From contig AP014719.1 in NCBI GenBank assembly GCA_001549895.1, positions 1,240,001-1,304,000 on the forward strand: 64,000 bases of DNA. Direction: 5' to 3'. The translations under genes and the position numbers were made by a program. Positions 19,169-30,920 of the stretch are shown here, piece after piece. The first letter of the stretch is position 1. Every line of letters begins with the position of its first letter. The notes below the pieces were generated by a model, which searched no databases, was not told where the DNA came from, and worked only from the letters and a program-made list of their open reading frames with translations. This DNA comes from Arthrobacter sp. Hiyo8 (GTDB lineage Bacteria; Actinomycetota; Actinomycetes; Actinomycetales; Micrococcaceae).

Positions 19169-20613
19169 CTACTTGGCGTCAGCCGTGACCGGAGCCTTGG
19201 CTTCGGCGGGCTCAGCGGCCGGCGCAGGTGCGGCGGCCGGCTTGGGAGCCGGGTGGCCGCGGCCACGAAGGCTCCACGCGGGTTGTCGAGGTCCAGCAGC
19301 TGGGTGGTGTCGCGGCCCATCGTCATGCCCAGGATCCAGTTGAAGATCACGCGGACCTTGCGCTCACCGGTGGGGATGGCCAGGCCGTGGTAGCCGCGGT
19401 GGGCCAGCCAGGCGAGTCCACCCTTGAGGCCGATACGGCCCAGGATGTTGATGTTGGCAACGCCCTTCCATTCGCCGAAGCCGGCAACCGCACCGAGGTT
19501 CTTGTGCTTGTAGTCGCCCATGGGCTTGTCCCAGCGGGAGGCCCACAGGTTCTTGGCGAGGCGCTTGGCCTGGCGCAGCGCGTGCTGGGCGTTCGGAACG
19601 CAGGTGCCGTCCGGCAGGCCGCTGCCCGTGAGGTCCGGGACGGCAGCGATGTCGCCGGCTGCCCAGGCGTTGTCGATGATGCCTTCGTCGCCCGCAATGC
19701 GCAGGTCCGGGAGGACACGGACACGTCCGCGCGGCTCGAGCGGGAAGTCGGTGGAACGGATCATCGGGTTGGCCTGCACGCCTGCAGTCCACACGAGGGT
19801 GTCGGCTTCGAACTCCTGGGCAGGCGTCTTGTCCGGCAGGTTGATGAGCTTGAGGCTTCCCTCTGCGTTGTCGAGGGAGGTGTTGAGCAGGACCTCGATG
19901 CCGCGGCTGCGCAGGTGTTCGACAACCCACTCTGCCTGGGCTGCGGTGACCTCGGGCATGATGCGGCCCATGGCTTCGACGAGAACGAAGCGGACCTCTT
20001 CCTGGCGGATGCGCGCGTTGTTCTTGACGGCAGCGCGGGCGAGGTCTTCCATCTCGGTGATGCACTCGATACCTGCGAAACCGCCACCCACGACCACGAA
20101 GGTCAGGGCCTTGGCGCGTTCGGCGGCGTCCGTCATGGTGGAGGCAACCTCGATGCGCTCAAGGACCTTGTTGCGCAGGGCGACCGCTTCTTCGATGGTC
20201 TTCAGGCCAATGCCTTCGTCAGCGAGGCCCTTGATGGGGAACGTCCGGGTGATGGCGCCGGCGGCAACCACGACGTCGAAGTACGGGATCTCGAAAGGCT
20301 CTCCACCGTCGGCCGGAGCAACAACGGCGGTGCGGTTCTTGTGGTCGATGCTGGTGACGCGGCCCTGGATGAGTTCCGTCTGCTTGAGGTGCTGGCGGTG
20401 CGAGACGACGGCGTGGCGTGCCTCGATGTTGCCGCCGGCCACTTCGGGGAGGAAGGGCTGGTAGGTCATGTAGGGAAGGGGATCAACGACGGTGACGATG
20501 CCGCCGGCGTTCGCGATCTTCTTCTGCAGCTTGAGTGCTACGTACAGGCCGACGTATCCGCCGCCGACAACGAGAACACGGGGACGGTCAATGAGCTCAG
20601 GGGTGGTTGCCAT
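19169..20613 (-). CDS. ndh: Type II NADH dehydrogenase
   Basis: NDH-2 is a peripheral membrane flavoprotein that passes electrons from NADH to menaquinone without pumping protons. The FAD-binding motif VLVVGGGYVGLYVA is at residues 13-26. The NADH-binding motif FVVVGGGFAGIEC follows, and the quinone-side motifs TLVWTAGVQANP and AAGDIAAVPDL are present. A frameshift near 19255 alters the last 24 residues. Correcting it gives an Ala/Pro/Lys-rich tail ending ADAK at 19169. The ATG at 20613 has TACTCT ending 6 nt upstream and no Shine-Dalgarno. A Rex-like operator lies just upstream. Confidence 0.94.
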
Positions 20614-20632
20614 AAGAATAGAGTACAGCACC

Positions 20633-20650
20633 TTGTGAAAATCTTCACTA
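20633..20650. promoter_or_regulatory. Rex-type operator upstream of ndh
   Basis: The sequence fits the Rex consensus TTGTGAANNNNTTCACAA with one mismatch (TTCACTA at the 3' half). Relative to a leaderless start at 20613 it covers about -20 to -37, over the -35 region. That fits NADH-released repression. Rex control of ndh is known in streptomycetes. Its presence here is inferred from the motif. Confidence 0.75.
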
Positions 20651-20684
20651 ACTATTTCCCGACGCTACGGATCGGCGCCGGAGG

Positions 20685-22070
20685 CTATTTCGGGGGGCTC
20701 GGATCCACGACGTCCACCACGCCGGTCGAGGTCTCGTCGGGCAGTTCCGGGGAGGTCCGGTAGGCGCGCCTCAATTGGACGGTGGCGCCCGCGACGATCG
20801 CCACGAAAAGCGAACCAAAGCCGATGACCACCGCGGCCGGAACCGCAGTGTCGGACTGCGATGGCGCCTTGGCCGCGGGAACTGTGGGATCCGCCAAGGT
20901 GGCCGCGGGAATGCTTGGTTTCGACGTTGACGGAGGCGTCGGGCTGCTGAGGTCGCCACGTCGATGGACCCGGATCCAGTCCGCAATGGATCCCACGGGA
21001 TTGCTCGCTACCTCGGGTACATCGGCTTTCAGGGCCGCCTCGGCATTGAGGATGCCGTAGCCATAGATGGGGTCCTTGCCGGGCGCGCCTGCATCCTCGG
21101 CCGTCGACACAATCCTGTTGATGACCTGCTTGGCGCTCATATCAGGCCATTTCGAGCGGATAAGTGCCGCGACGCCGGAGACAATCGGCGCGGAGCCGGA
21201 CGTGCCGGCCCAATCTTCATAGCTCCCACCGGGCAGTCCGCCCACCAGCTTCTCCGCGGGCGCCGAGACGCCGATGCTGATTCCCTGCGAAGAAGCGTCG
21301 ACGCTGGCCGTACGGTTCCGGTCGAGTCCCGCCACGGTCAGTACACCCGGAATCGTGGCCGGCGCGCCCACCTGGACGTTTCCGCCGATCCGGTTGCCCG
21401 CCGCGGCCACGATCACCACGTCCTTTTGTTCGGCATAGAGGAACGCCGCATCCCAGCTTTGGGGCCAATCAGGCGAGGTGCTGCCGAGGGAAATGTTGAT
21501 GACCTTGGCGCCGTTGTCCACCGCCCATCGGACAGCTTCGGGAATCTGTTCCTGGTCCGTCTTGCCCGCCGGATTCGGCGAACCGAGCCAGGCGGAAACG
21601 GAGAGGATCTGGGCCTCGGGCGCGACGCCGACGATTCCGTCCGGACCGACGCCGGAACCGGGCGAAGGGACGGCCCGGCGACGGAGACGCCGATGGGCTG
21701 GCCGGAGCGTGTCCACGCCCTGCCAGCAGCGTGGCGACGAGGGTCCCGTGCTCAGGTTTGGCCCCGATGCTTTTCTGTCCGTTGGGGTCGCCCGCACCGG
21801 AAGCGTCGGTTCCTCCGACCACCGCGCCGTTGAGGTCGGGGTGTTGCCCGTCCACTCCGCTGTCGATGATGGCCACTTTCACCCCGGCGCCCTTTGATAC
21901 CTGCCAGGCTGCGGAAATGCCGTACTCGTTGAGCCAGTATTCCTTGTCCCGCCAAGAGTCGGCGAACGCCGAAGGGGCAGTGAGCAGGGCCCTGCAAGGC
22001 TTCCCCCGGCCAACATGGCCGCCAGTGCGGCCGATGCTGTCCGGCGGCGCCAACCGTGTGGCAACGTCAT
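20685..22070 (-). CDS. Membrane-anchored S8 subtilisin-like serine protease
   Basis: A secreted subtilase similar in layout to actinobacterial mycosins. A signal peptide (first ~30 residues) is followed by the catalytic Asp in VAIIDSGVDGQHPDL, the His in EHGTLVATLLAG, the oxyanion Asn in VVIVAAAGNRIGG and the Ser in GTSGSAPIVSG. A Pro/Thr-rich linker and one C-terminal helix (VPAAVVIGFGSLFVAIVAGA) with a basic tail anchor it. Frameshifts lie near 21990 and 21690. No ESX/type VII genes are in the window, so a secretion link is not supported. It is 52 nt from the ndh operator. Confidence 0.88.
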
Positions 22071-22086
22071 CAGCGAATACCCACTC

Positions 22087-23051
22087 TTACCGAGTACTCG
22101 GCATGCTCAGAATACTCAGCGCGATGCCGTCGAGGATGTCATGTTCGCTGGAGGTAGCCGCAGTGATGGAGCCCTCTCCGAGCTCAGCCAAGCGTTGGAG
22201 GATGCGGCGCCAAACAAGGGCTCCGGCACCGATGACGTCGACGCGGCCGGGGTGCATGTAGGGTAGCCGGGCACGTTCCTCGCGGCTCATTTCCAACAAA
22301 CTTGTGGCCGCGTCGCTGATGGTCTCCAGGTCCAGGCTGGCACCGTGGATGAGTGCGGGATCGTACTCGTCCAGGCCCAACGCGTGCGCGGTGATGGTGG
22401 TGACGGTACCGGCTACGCCCACGACGGCGGTGGCCCGGTCCAGCGGGACCGTGCGGGCCACGAGGTCCATGGCTGCGTCGACGTCGGCTTCCGCGGCGGC
22501 GATCTGCTCCGGCGTCGGAGGGTCGCTGCGAAGGTGCCGCTCGGTCAGCCGCACGCAGCCGATGTCGACGGATTTGGCGGCAATGACGCCGTCGGAGTCT
22601 CCGAGGACGAATTCGGTGCTTCCACCGCCAAGGTCCACCACAAGCACAGGGTCCTTGCCGCGCGAAGGCAGCACGCTGCTTGCGCCGGCGAAGGACAGCG
22701 AGGCTTCTTCGTCACCGGAGATGACCTCGGGTTCGACGCCCAGCAGCCCCCGTATCCCGTCAACAAAGACGTCCCGGTTACGGGCGTCCCGGCTGGCAGA
22801 GGTCGCCACGAAACGGATGCCCCGGCTCCGTGATGGCGGATCAGCTCGGCGTAGTCGGCGGTCGCCGCGAAGGTGCGCTCAAGCGCCTCAGGGGCGAGTT
22901 CGCCGGTGGCGTCAACCCCTTGGCCGAGGCGCACCACGCGCATCTCGCGGACAACGTCCCGCAAGGGAGACCCGGAGTCCGTGCCGTTGGAATCCGCGAT
23001 CAGGAGGCGAATCGAATTGGTCCCGCAGTCAATCGCAGCTACGCGGTTCAT
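22087..23051 (-). CDS. ppx: Ppx/GppA family exopolyphosphatase
   Basis: An ASKHA-fold phosphatase that degrades polyphosphate and/or pppGpp. N-terminal AAIDCGTNSIRLLIAD and the phosphate-2 motif VLVVDLGGGSTEFVLGD are present, as are RLTERHL and VAGTVTTITA. One lost G near 22825 splits the first 75 residues from the rest. At about 320 residues it is the short actinobacterial form without the HD-like C-terminal domain. The ATG at 23051 overlaps the DUF501 stop by 4 bp. Confidence 0.93.
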
Positions 23052-23760
23052 ACGTTGAGCCCCCTGCGGATGGTTCCCCTGATGGCTCTGTCGCGTGGGA
23101 GGACTTGGATTTGCGGACGGGGCGGGACGGCCCACGATGTCCGGCAGGCCCTGCGGTCCGTGGCGGCTGAGGTCCTTGGACGGGCCTCCCCCGCACTGTC
23201 CCATGCGCCGTCGCAATAGCAGCGGTCCGCGGTCCACCATTCGCTAATCGCCCGATGGCCTCGTCGCCGAGCGGATTGACGCCGGGACCGGCGGCCAGGG
23301 AGTGGCCGACCAGCACGTGCAGGCACTTGACGCGGGTAGGCATGCCGCCGGCCGAGACCCCTGCGATTTCCGGAACGTCTCCCGTGCCGGCACGTCCGGC
23401 AATCTCGTCACGCGCCTGGAGATAGGCTTCGTGGGCGCTCCTGTAAGCCGCAGCCAAAGGCTCGTCCGCGGTGAGCCGTTCGTTCATCTCATTCATGAGC
23501 CCGCCGGCTTCCAGCCGCGACACGGCGGCGGTGATGACGGGGTGCGTCAAGTAGAACGTCGTGGGAAACGGGGTTCCATTGCTCAAGCGCGGAGCGGTTG
23601 CAGCGACCAGCGGGTTGCCGCAGACGCAGCGCGCCGGGATTTCGACGACGTCGCGCACCGGCCGTCCGAGCTGGCGGCTGAGGATTTCGAGATCGTGTGC
23701 TGATGGCTTGCGGGACTCCTGCGATGCAGGTGCCGAGTTGTCTTCCACTGGCGCTGCCAT
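23048..23760 (-). CDS. DUF501 domain protein
   Basis: A conserved actinobacterial protein of unknown function. It shows the two cysteines of RCVCGNPLVAATAPRLSNGTPFPTTFYLTHP and the block GMPTRVKCLHVLVGHSLAAGPGVNPLGDEAI. The family usually ends shortly after a WW motif, which appears (EWWTADRCYC) only after a frameshift near 23240 is corrected. A basic tail of about 60 residues then runs to the stop at 23048. AGGAAGG precedes the start. It sits in the widely kept eno-ftsB-DUF501-ppx order. Confidence 0.82.
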
Positions 23761-23816
23761 CCTTCCTGCCCTTTTTGGCCGCGCCCATCAGGGCGCGACG
23801 GCGGCGGGCACCGCGT

Positions 23817-24537
23817 CTAGTCTGTTGCCGAGCGCCTGATGGATTCCCACAGGCCGTCCACCCATGGCAGGTTGGACGGGCTTCCGGAAGCTCCTGAACT
23901 GGTGCTCCCACCCGGTGTGCCGGCGGGAACGTCTCCACCAAACACCCAGTAGCCAGCTTCACCCGGCATAACCATGTTAATGCGGTCCCGGGCTTGTTGT
24001 TTCACGTAGTTGGGGTCCTGCCACCGCGTGATCTGCTTCTGGAGGCTGGCCTGCTCGGCCTGTTTGCTGGCAATGTCGGCTTCCAGGCCGGAGATTTCGG
24101 CCTTTTTCTCCAACCAGATCTTCACTGTGGGAGCGAGCATGATAGTGATCGCTATCATCACCACAGCGAGGGCAAGCATACGGCCGGAGAACGCCTTCGC
24201 GGGCACAGGGCGCGCGCCGTGGTCCTTGTCGGAGTGCGAGGATCCGGCACCGGATGCCTTGCTGGATGCCTTGCCGACAACCGGGGTGTTTCCCGAACGT
24301 CCCGGTTTCGCAGCACCACCAACCTTGGATCCGGAAGGGGCTTTGCTTTGGGTGCCGCCTTCGGCTTTGGCATTGGACGGCGTCCTGGACCCTGCATGAA
24401 CCGGTGCCTCTTGCTGGGCGGCGGATGCCTTGCGGGACTCGCCGAAGTCGGCACGGATGACATGGCCGCCGTCGGGGTTCTTTTGGGGCGAGCGGCCGAG
24501 GGCATCTGCCCGGGGACCTTGGGGCGGCGGGTGCCAT
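23817..24537 (-). CDS. FtsB/DivIC-type septum formation initiator
   Basis: A single-pass division protein. A long disordered N-terminus, rich in Ala, Ser, Lys and Gly, is followed by one helix (MLALAVVMIAITIMLAPTVKIWL). Then come an extracytoplasmic coiled coil (EKKAEISGLEADIASKQAEQASLQKQI) and the family motif DPNYVKQQARDRINMVMPGE. Partners in the septal FtsQLB-like complex are inferred. The ATG at 24537 has AGGAG about 4 nt upstream. One missing A right after it and another loss near 24510 must be restored to join it to the main frame. Confidence 0.88.
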
Positions 24538-24640
24538 GACACTCCTGTAATGCCTGGTGCTTGCCTGGCGGGTTGCTGCGCGTTGCGTTCCTCACGGAGC
24601 CTGCGGTTTGCCGAAGTGCTCGCACATTTCGTTAAACAGA

Positions 24641-24676
24641 ACCGGTGGCTATGGTCTTTCCACCATAGCCACCGGT
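24641..24676 (-). terminator. Terminator of eno
   Basis: A perfect 15-bp stem (ACCGGTGGCTATGGT and its complement) with a 6-nt loop lies just after the eno stop. It is followed on the minus strand by TCTGTTT. Confidence 0.88.
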
Positions 24677-24694
24677 CAGCTGTTTCAGCGGATA

Positions 24695-26066
<1,372 letters not shown>

Positions 26067-26799
26067 TTACGGAACAGCGTCGGAACCCTCACGTTTTGTG
26101 GCTTCGCCGTCGCGGCCCTGGTATCGGCGGACGGCACCGCGCAGGGCCCGTTCGGCGTCGAAGCCCTTCTCCCGCGAGCCCGCGACGACGGCGAGCAGCA
26201 AGTCTCCAAGCGCAGCTTCGGAGTCGGGAACCTCCACCGCCGCGACTGGACGGCCGCCGCGTTCAGGACTGCCCGAGCGCTCTGAGCGGGCTGCGCGGTC
26301 AAGCGACTTTTGCGCCAAGGCGAGGGCGGGAAGGTGCGGTGGAATGCCTTCGAAGGGATCCGAACGCCCGGGCTTCTCGGCCTTCTTCACGGCGTCCCAC
26401 TTTTCGACGATCTCCTCCACGGTGGCCGGGAAGGATTCCTGCAAGGACCCGTCCGGTTTGAACACGTGGGATTGCGCCGCACCATCTTGTCCGTGATGGC
26501 GCGCGCGACGTCGTCGAAGGTGAATTGTCCTTGCTCCTCGGCGAGCCGGGCGTGCAGCACCACTTGGAGCAGCACGTCGCCCAGCTCGCCGCGGAGTTCG
26601 TCGGATGTATCGGAACCGGACGCGCCGGCCTCGATCGAATCGACAACCTCATACGCTTCCTCGATCAGGTACTCGACCAAGGACTCGTGGGTCAGCGCCC
26701 CATCCAAGGACAGTGCTCGCGCAAAGAGGCAATCGTCCCCAGCAACTCCACGACAGGACTTTCAGGAGAACTGGCGCCCGAAGGAGTTTGTTCAGCCAA
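26067..26799 (-). CDS. mazG: MazG family nucleotide pyrophosphohydrolase
   Basis: An all-alpha NTP pyrophosphohydrolase thought to clear aberrant nucleotides. The metal-binding EExxE motif is LIEEAYEVVDSIE, followed by ELRGELGDVLLQVVLHARLAEE. The family opening LREHCPWMGALTHESL is restored by adding one G near 26705. A second frameshift lies near 26470. The start is uncertain: a TTG at 26799 overlaps the add stop, and a GTG at 26751 is an alternative. The C-terminal 100 residues are rich in Arg and Ala and less conserved. Confidence 0.87.
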
Positions 26800-27946
26800 G
26801 GTTGGCGTAGGCGTCGTTGATGTACTCCACCAACGCTTCTTTTTCGTCCAACGGCAGGAACGACGACTCGGCGGCGTTGAGGGTCAGTTCGAGGAGGTCA
26901 TCGAGATCGTAGTCGAAGGTCTCCACGAGAAGCTCGAACTCGTCCGTGAGCGTCACACCGCTCATAAGGCGGTTGTCCGTGTTGATCGTGACGTTGAAGC
27001 CCAACTGGTAGAGCATGTCCAGCGGGTGGTTCTCGATGCCTTCGCCGAAGTTCGCGATCGCGCCGGTCTGCAGGTTGGAGGAAGGGCAGATTTCCAGCGC
27101 GATTCCACGGTCACGGACCCAGCCGGCCACTTCACCCAAGGTGACCATGCCGACGGTGTCCTCGGCGTCGTCGTCGGCTTCTTCGCCCTCGGCGTCTTCG
27201 AACTCAACGGTGATGTCCTCCGCGATGCGCACGCCGTGACCCAATCTCAGGGCGCGGCCGTCCACAAGGGCGGACTGGATGCTTTCCAGGCCCGCGGCTT
27301 CGCCGGCGTGGACCGTGGCCGGGAAGTTGTGCTCGGCCAGGTAGGTGAACGCGTCCTTGAAGCGGGAAGGCAGGAAACCGTCTTCGGCTCCGGCGATGTC
27401 AAAGCCGACAGCTCCGTTGTAGCGGTGGCGCACTGCGAGCTCGGCAATCTCCTGGCCGCGGTCCGCGTGGCGCATCGCCGTGATGAGCTGGCCCACCTGA
27501 ATCTGGCGGCCTGACTCCTCAACGGCGTCGACGCCGGCGTCGAGCCCTTCCTGGACAGCGTCCACAACCTCGTCCAGGGTGAGGCCCTTCTGCAGGTGCT
27601 GCTCAGGTGCCCAACGGATCTCGCCGTACACGACGCCGTCGTCAGCCAGGTCTTCGACGAATTCCTTGGCGACGCGCGCCAGGCCTTCCTTGGTCTGCAT
27701 GACGGCAATCGTGTGGTCAAAGGTTTCGAGGTAGCGGACCAAAGAACCGGAGTCTGCGGACTCACGGAACCACTGGCCCAGCGCTACGGGATCCGTGGAA
27801 GGCAGGGTGTGGCCGACGGCCTCCGCCAGCTCGATGATGGTGGCCGGGCGCAGTCCCCCGTCCAGATGGTCGTGAAGGGAAACTTTCGGCAGGCTCTTCA
27901 GGTCGAAGTCAAGGGCAGGGGCGGCATCAACAATAGGCTCAGTCAC
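26792..27946 (-). CDS. add: Adenosine deaminase
   Basis: It converts adenosine to inosine in purine salvage. Zinc ligands are in HDHLDG (25-30) and HAGE (213-216), with the catalytic Glu nearby. HGVRIAED (237-244) and NTDN (322-325, with the metal-binding Asp) complete the site. Residues about 248-263 form an unusual run of Asp and Glu inserted after the HGxRIAED block. The protein is intact at 384 residues, and TAGAGT ends 6 nt before the GTG start. It lies near the nucleoside uptake genes. Confidence 0.94.
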   Translation of the reverse strand: MTEPIVDAAPALDFDLKSLPKVSLHDHLDGGLRPATIIELAEAVGHTLPSTDPVALGQWFRESADSGSLVRYLETFDHTIAVMQTKEGLARVAKEFVEDLADDGVVYGEIRWAPEQHLQKGLTLDEVVDAVQEGLDAGVDAVEESGRQIQVGQLITAMRHADRGQEIAELAVRHRYNGAVGFDIAGAEDGFLPSRFKDAFTYLAEHNFPATVHAGEAAGLESIQSALVDGRALRLGHGVRIAEDITVEFEDAEGEEADDDAEDTVGMVTLGEVAGWVRDRGIALEICPSSNLQTGAIANFGEGIENHPLDMLYQLGFNVTINTDNRLMSGVTLTDEFELLVETFDYDLDDLLELTLNAAESSFLPLDEKEALVEYINDAYANLG

Positions 27947-27974
27947 GTCTCAACTCTAGGGGGACGGAAGAAGC

Positions 27975-28682
27975 TTAGCCAGCAGGGTTTGAGCGGTCGA
28001 CGCCGGCCGTCGCGTTAACCGCGGTTCCCGCGTCTGCTGCGGCTGCTTCCGCGGAGGCCGCTTCCTTCTTCTCGCCGTCTTTCTTTTCGAGATGCTTGTG
28101 CCACCAACGCAGGCTGTGGTCCACGATGACGCCGAGTACCACGGCGAATGCCACCGCAATCCCCACGCCGAGGAGCGGGTTGTTGTGCACCCAGTGGCCG
28201 GCCAGCGATCCAATGCCGATCGAATAGCCTACCCAGGTGAAGCAGGCGAAGGCGTCCAGGAAGAAGAAGGTCTTGTGGCGGAAGCCGGTCTGTCCGGCGA
28301 CGTAGTTCACCGCCACCCGGCCCCAGGGGATATACCGGGCGGTGAAGATCAGCACGGCGCCGCGCTTGTCCAACTCGTAGTGCGCCCAGGCGAACATCTT
28401 CTGGACCTTCGGCTTGCGCATCCATTTCCAGCGGTCCAGGCCGATCTTGCGGCCCAGCATATAGGCCATGTTGTCGCCGGCCATGGCCCCGACAAGCGCG
28501 GTGGCGCCAAGGAGCCACAGGTTGGGCTCACCCCGGTGCATCGCAAGGGCCGAGAGCCCGACGATCGCGGTCTCACTGGGAAGGATCGTGGCAAAGCCGT
28601 CGATGAAAAAGAAAACCAGGAGCACCGGGTAGATCCACGGTTGCCCGGCGGCATGCTCGAGCATGTGGTTCATGAAGTCCAC
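27975..28682 (-). CDS. DedA family membrane protein (first of two)
   Basis: An integral membrane protein of the DedA/SNARE-associated (VTT) family, some members of which move undecaprenyl phosphate or phosphatidylethanolamine between leaflets. Family blocks are FFIDGFATILPSETAIVGLSA, GAMAGDNMAYMLGRKIG and RYIPWGRVAVNYVAG, the last with the key Arg and Gly residues. The C-terminus is a charged Ala/Lys/Glu-rich tail. The GTG at 28682 has AGGAG 10 nt upstream and is preferred to the TTG at 28700. It is intact. Confidence 0.87.
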   Translation of the reverse strand: MDFMNHMLEHAAGQPWIYPVLLVFFFIDGFATILPSETAIVGLSALAMHRGEPNLWLLGATALVGAMAGDNMAYMLGRKIGLDRWKWMRKPKVQKMFAWAHYELDKRGAVLIFTARYIPWGRVAVNYVAGQTGFRHKTFFFLDAFACFTWVGYSIGIGSLAGHWVHNNPLLGVGIAVAFAVVLGVIVDHSLRWWHKHLEKKDGEKKEAASAEAAAADAGTAVNATAGVDRSNPAG

Positions 28683-28816
28683 GCAGGCATTGCTCCTCAA
28701 GGAAAGTCACACGGTCGCGTGACATAGATCGCTATCCAGTGTCCCACGGCCCGGGCGTCGTTCGCTACGCCCCGGCCGGGTGGAACACAATTTAAGGCTA
28801 GCTCGAAAGTCGAAAT

Positions 28817-28844
28817 GGAAGCATCCCCCATGGAGGGATCTTCC
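28817..28844. other. Inverted repeat between the two dedA genes
   Basis: GGAAG-C-ATCCC pairs with GGGATCTTCC across a 7-nt loop. The rest of the 28683-28896 gap holds a second weak inverted repeat (AGGCACG/CGTGCCT) and no gene that I can see. Confidence 0.5.
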
Positions 28845-28896
28845 GGTGCCAGGCACGTCATACCAAGGGAGGAGATGGCTCCCCCTGCCGTGCCTG

Positions 28897-29546
28897 CTAC
28901 ACGACCGATTCCTCTTCGGGCTCCCGGTTTCTTCGTCCTCTACGGTGGCGGGCGTGGCCCCGCGGACTTTGCTGATGATCCGGTCCACGATGATTCCCAG
29001 GATGACGGCAGCGACGATCGCGATGACCGCCCCGAGCAGGTGGTTGTGCTCGAACCATTGGCCGAAGAACACCCCGATGGCCACCGAATAACTGGCCCAC
29101 AGGACGGCGGACATAGCCGTGAGCGCCACAAACATGCCGTGCGGGAAGTGGGTTGCTCCGGCTGTGAGGTTGACGGCCACCCGGCCGATGGGGATGAACC
29201 GGGCCACCATGATCAGTGATGCGGCCCGCCGTCGTAGTTCCCTCCCGGCCCAGCGGAAGGCACCCTGCATCCTTTGGGAACGCATCCACCGCCATCGGCG
29301 TACACCTACTTTGCGCCCAATCAAGTAGGCGATGTTGTCACCTGTGAAGGCCCCAAGGGCTCCCACCAGGATCAGCAGCCACGTGTTGGGCATCCCTGCG
29401 GTCACGGAGACTGCCGCGAGTCCCACCACCATCGACTCGCTGGGAATGGGCGGGAAGAAACCGTCGATCACGCAGCAGGCAAAAACCAGGAGCAAGACCC
29501 AAGGCTGCCCGGCCGCGGCGAGGATGAAGTCGTTGATGGCTTGCAC
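28897..29546 (-). CDS. DedA family membrane protein (second of two)
   Basis: A second DedA paralogue with FACCVIDGFFPPIPSESMVVGLAA, GAFTGDNIAYLIGRKVG and RFIPIGRVAVNLTAG. Its hydrophobic profile closely parallels the neighbour, so the pair probably arose by gene duplication. The GTG at 29546, with AGGAAG upstream, is preferred to 29588, which reads through the deoA terminator palindrome. Restoring one G near 28935 gives a short acidic tail, EPEEESVV, ending at 28897. The uncorrected frame runs about 60 residues further into non-coding sequence. Confidence 0.85.
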
Positions 29547-29576
29547 GGTCTTCCTAACGAATGGCCGCAGGGATTG

Positions 29577-29606
29577 TCTCCCGGGCATTCCGGAATGCCC
29601 GGGAGA
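29577..29606. terminator. 30-bp perfect palindrome after deoA
   Basis: TCTCCCGGGCATTCC (29577-29591) is followed directly by its exact reverse complement. It lies a few bases after the deoA stop codon and probably ends the nucleoside operon. Confidence 0.8.
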
Positions 29607-29611
29607 TCAGC

Positions 29612-30920
29612 CTAGGAGATCCGGTCGATGATGAGCCGTTGCGCCGGCCGTGAGCCTTCCGGCGCAATGAGCACAGCCCCTTCCAAGGCTTCCTTGGCCC
29701 TGTCGAACTTTTCCGGGGTGTCGGTGAGGAGGGTCATGAGTGGCTCCCCCGCCCGGACCAAGGCGCCCGGTTTGGCGTGCATCCGCACCCCTGCGCCGGC
29801 CTGGACGATGTCTTCCTTCCGGGCGCGTCCAGCGCCGAGGCGCCACGCAGCCACGCCCACCGCCAAGGCGTCGAGCTCCACCAGGACGCCGTCGGCCGGA
29901 GCCGGGATGACCTCGGATTCCTTGGCCACTGGCAGTGCGGCGCGCGGATCGCCGCCCTGGGCTTCGATCATGCGGTTCCAGACATCCATCGCGCGGCCAT
30001 CCTTGAGGGCGGCCGCGGGGTCGGCGTCGTGCACTCCGGCGCAGGCGAGCATCTCTTCGGCGAGCCTGACGGTCAGCTCGACGACGTCTTCCGGACCGCC
30101 GCCCGCGAGCACCTCCACCGATTCCTCCACCTCGATGGCATTGCCCGCGGTCAGGCCCAGCGGGGTCCCCATGTTGGTCAGGAGGCCACCGTATTGACGC
30201 CCGCATCCTTGCCCAGGGCCACCATGGTTTCGGCCAGCTCCCGGGCACGGGCTTCGTCCTTCATGAACGCCCCGGAGCCCACCTTCACGTCGAGCACCAG
30301 GGAGCCGGTGCCTTCGGCGATCTTCTTGCTCATGATGGACGAGGCAATCAGGGGAATGGCTTCCACGGTGCCCGTGACGTCGCGCAGGGCATAGAGCTTC
30401 TTGTCCGCCGGAGCCAAACCCGTGCCCGCGGCGCAAATGACCGCACCCACGCCCTGCAGCTGGGCCAGGATTTCCTCGTTGCTCAGGTTAGCCCGCCATC
30501 CGGGGATCGCCTCGAGCTTGTCGAGCGTGCCGCCTGTGTGGCCCAGTCCCCTCCCGGAAAGCTGGGGAACCGCCACCCCGAAGACCGCCACCAACGGCGC
30601 CAGCGGAAGGGTGATTTTGTCCCCGACACCCCCGGTGGAGTGTTTGTCCGTGGTGGCTTTCATGCCGCCGTCGGGACGCCGCAGGCTGGAGAAGTCCATC
30701 CGCTCGCCCGAGGCGATCATCGCCTCGGTCCAGCGCGAGATCTCGGCACGGTCCATCCCGTTGAGCAGGATCGCCATGTTCAGGGCCGCCATTTGCTCGT
30801 CGGCGATGACGCCGCGAGTGTAGGCATCGATGGTCCAGTCGATCTGCTCCGGCTTAGGGTTCCTTTGTCCCGCTTGATGCTGATGATCTGTACGGCATCA
30901 AAAGCTTCAGTCTGTGTCAC
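29612..30920 (-). CDS. deoA: Thymidine phosphorylase
   Basis: It cleaves thymidine (or other pyrimidine nucleosides) with phosphate, giving the free base and deoxyribose 1-phosphate. The family signature region is KHSTGGVGDKITLPLAPLVA, with SGRGLGHTGGTLDKLEAIPG and KVGSGAFMKD. The C-terminal alpha/beta domain starts near KEDIVQAGAGVRMHAKPGALV. The GTG at 30920 has GGAGG upstream and overlaps the cdd stop by 4 bp. Frameshifts lie near 30858 and 30185. It is the last gene of the nucleoside operon. Confidence 0.93.

Noticed and set aside
19228..20763. 511-residue open frame on the plus strand
   Set aside because: It is antisense to ndh, whose motifs are unambiguous. The translation has no recognisable family blocks and reflects high-GC third positions.
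20685..22070. Part of a type VII secretion locus
   Set aside because: The protease has mycosin-like layout, but no EccC, EccB, EccD or WXG100 gene is nearby.
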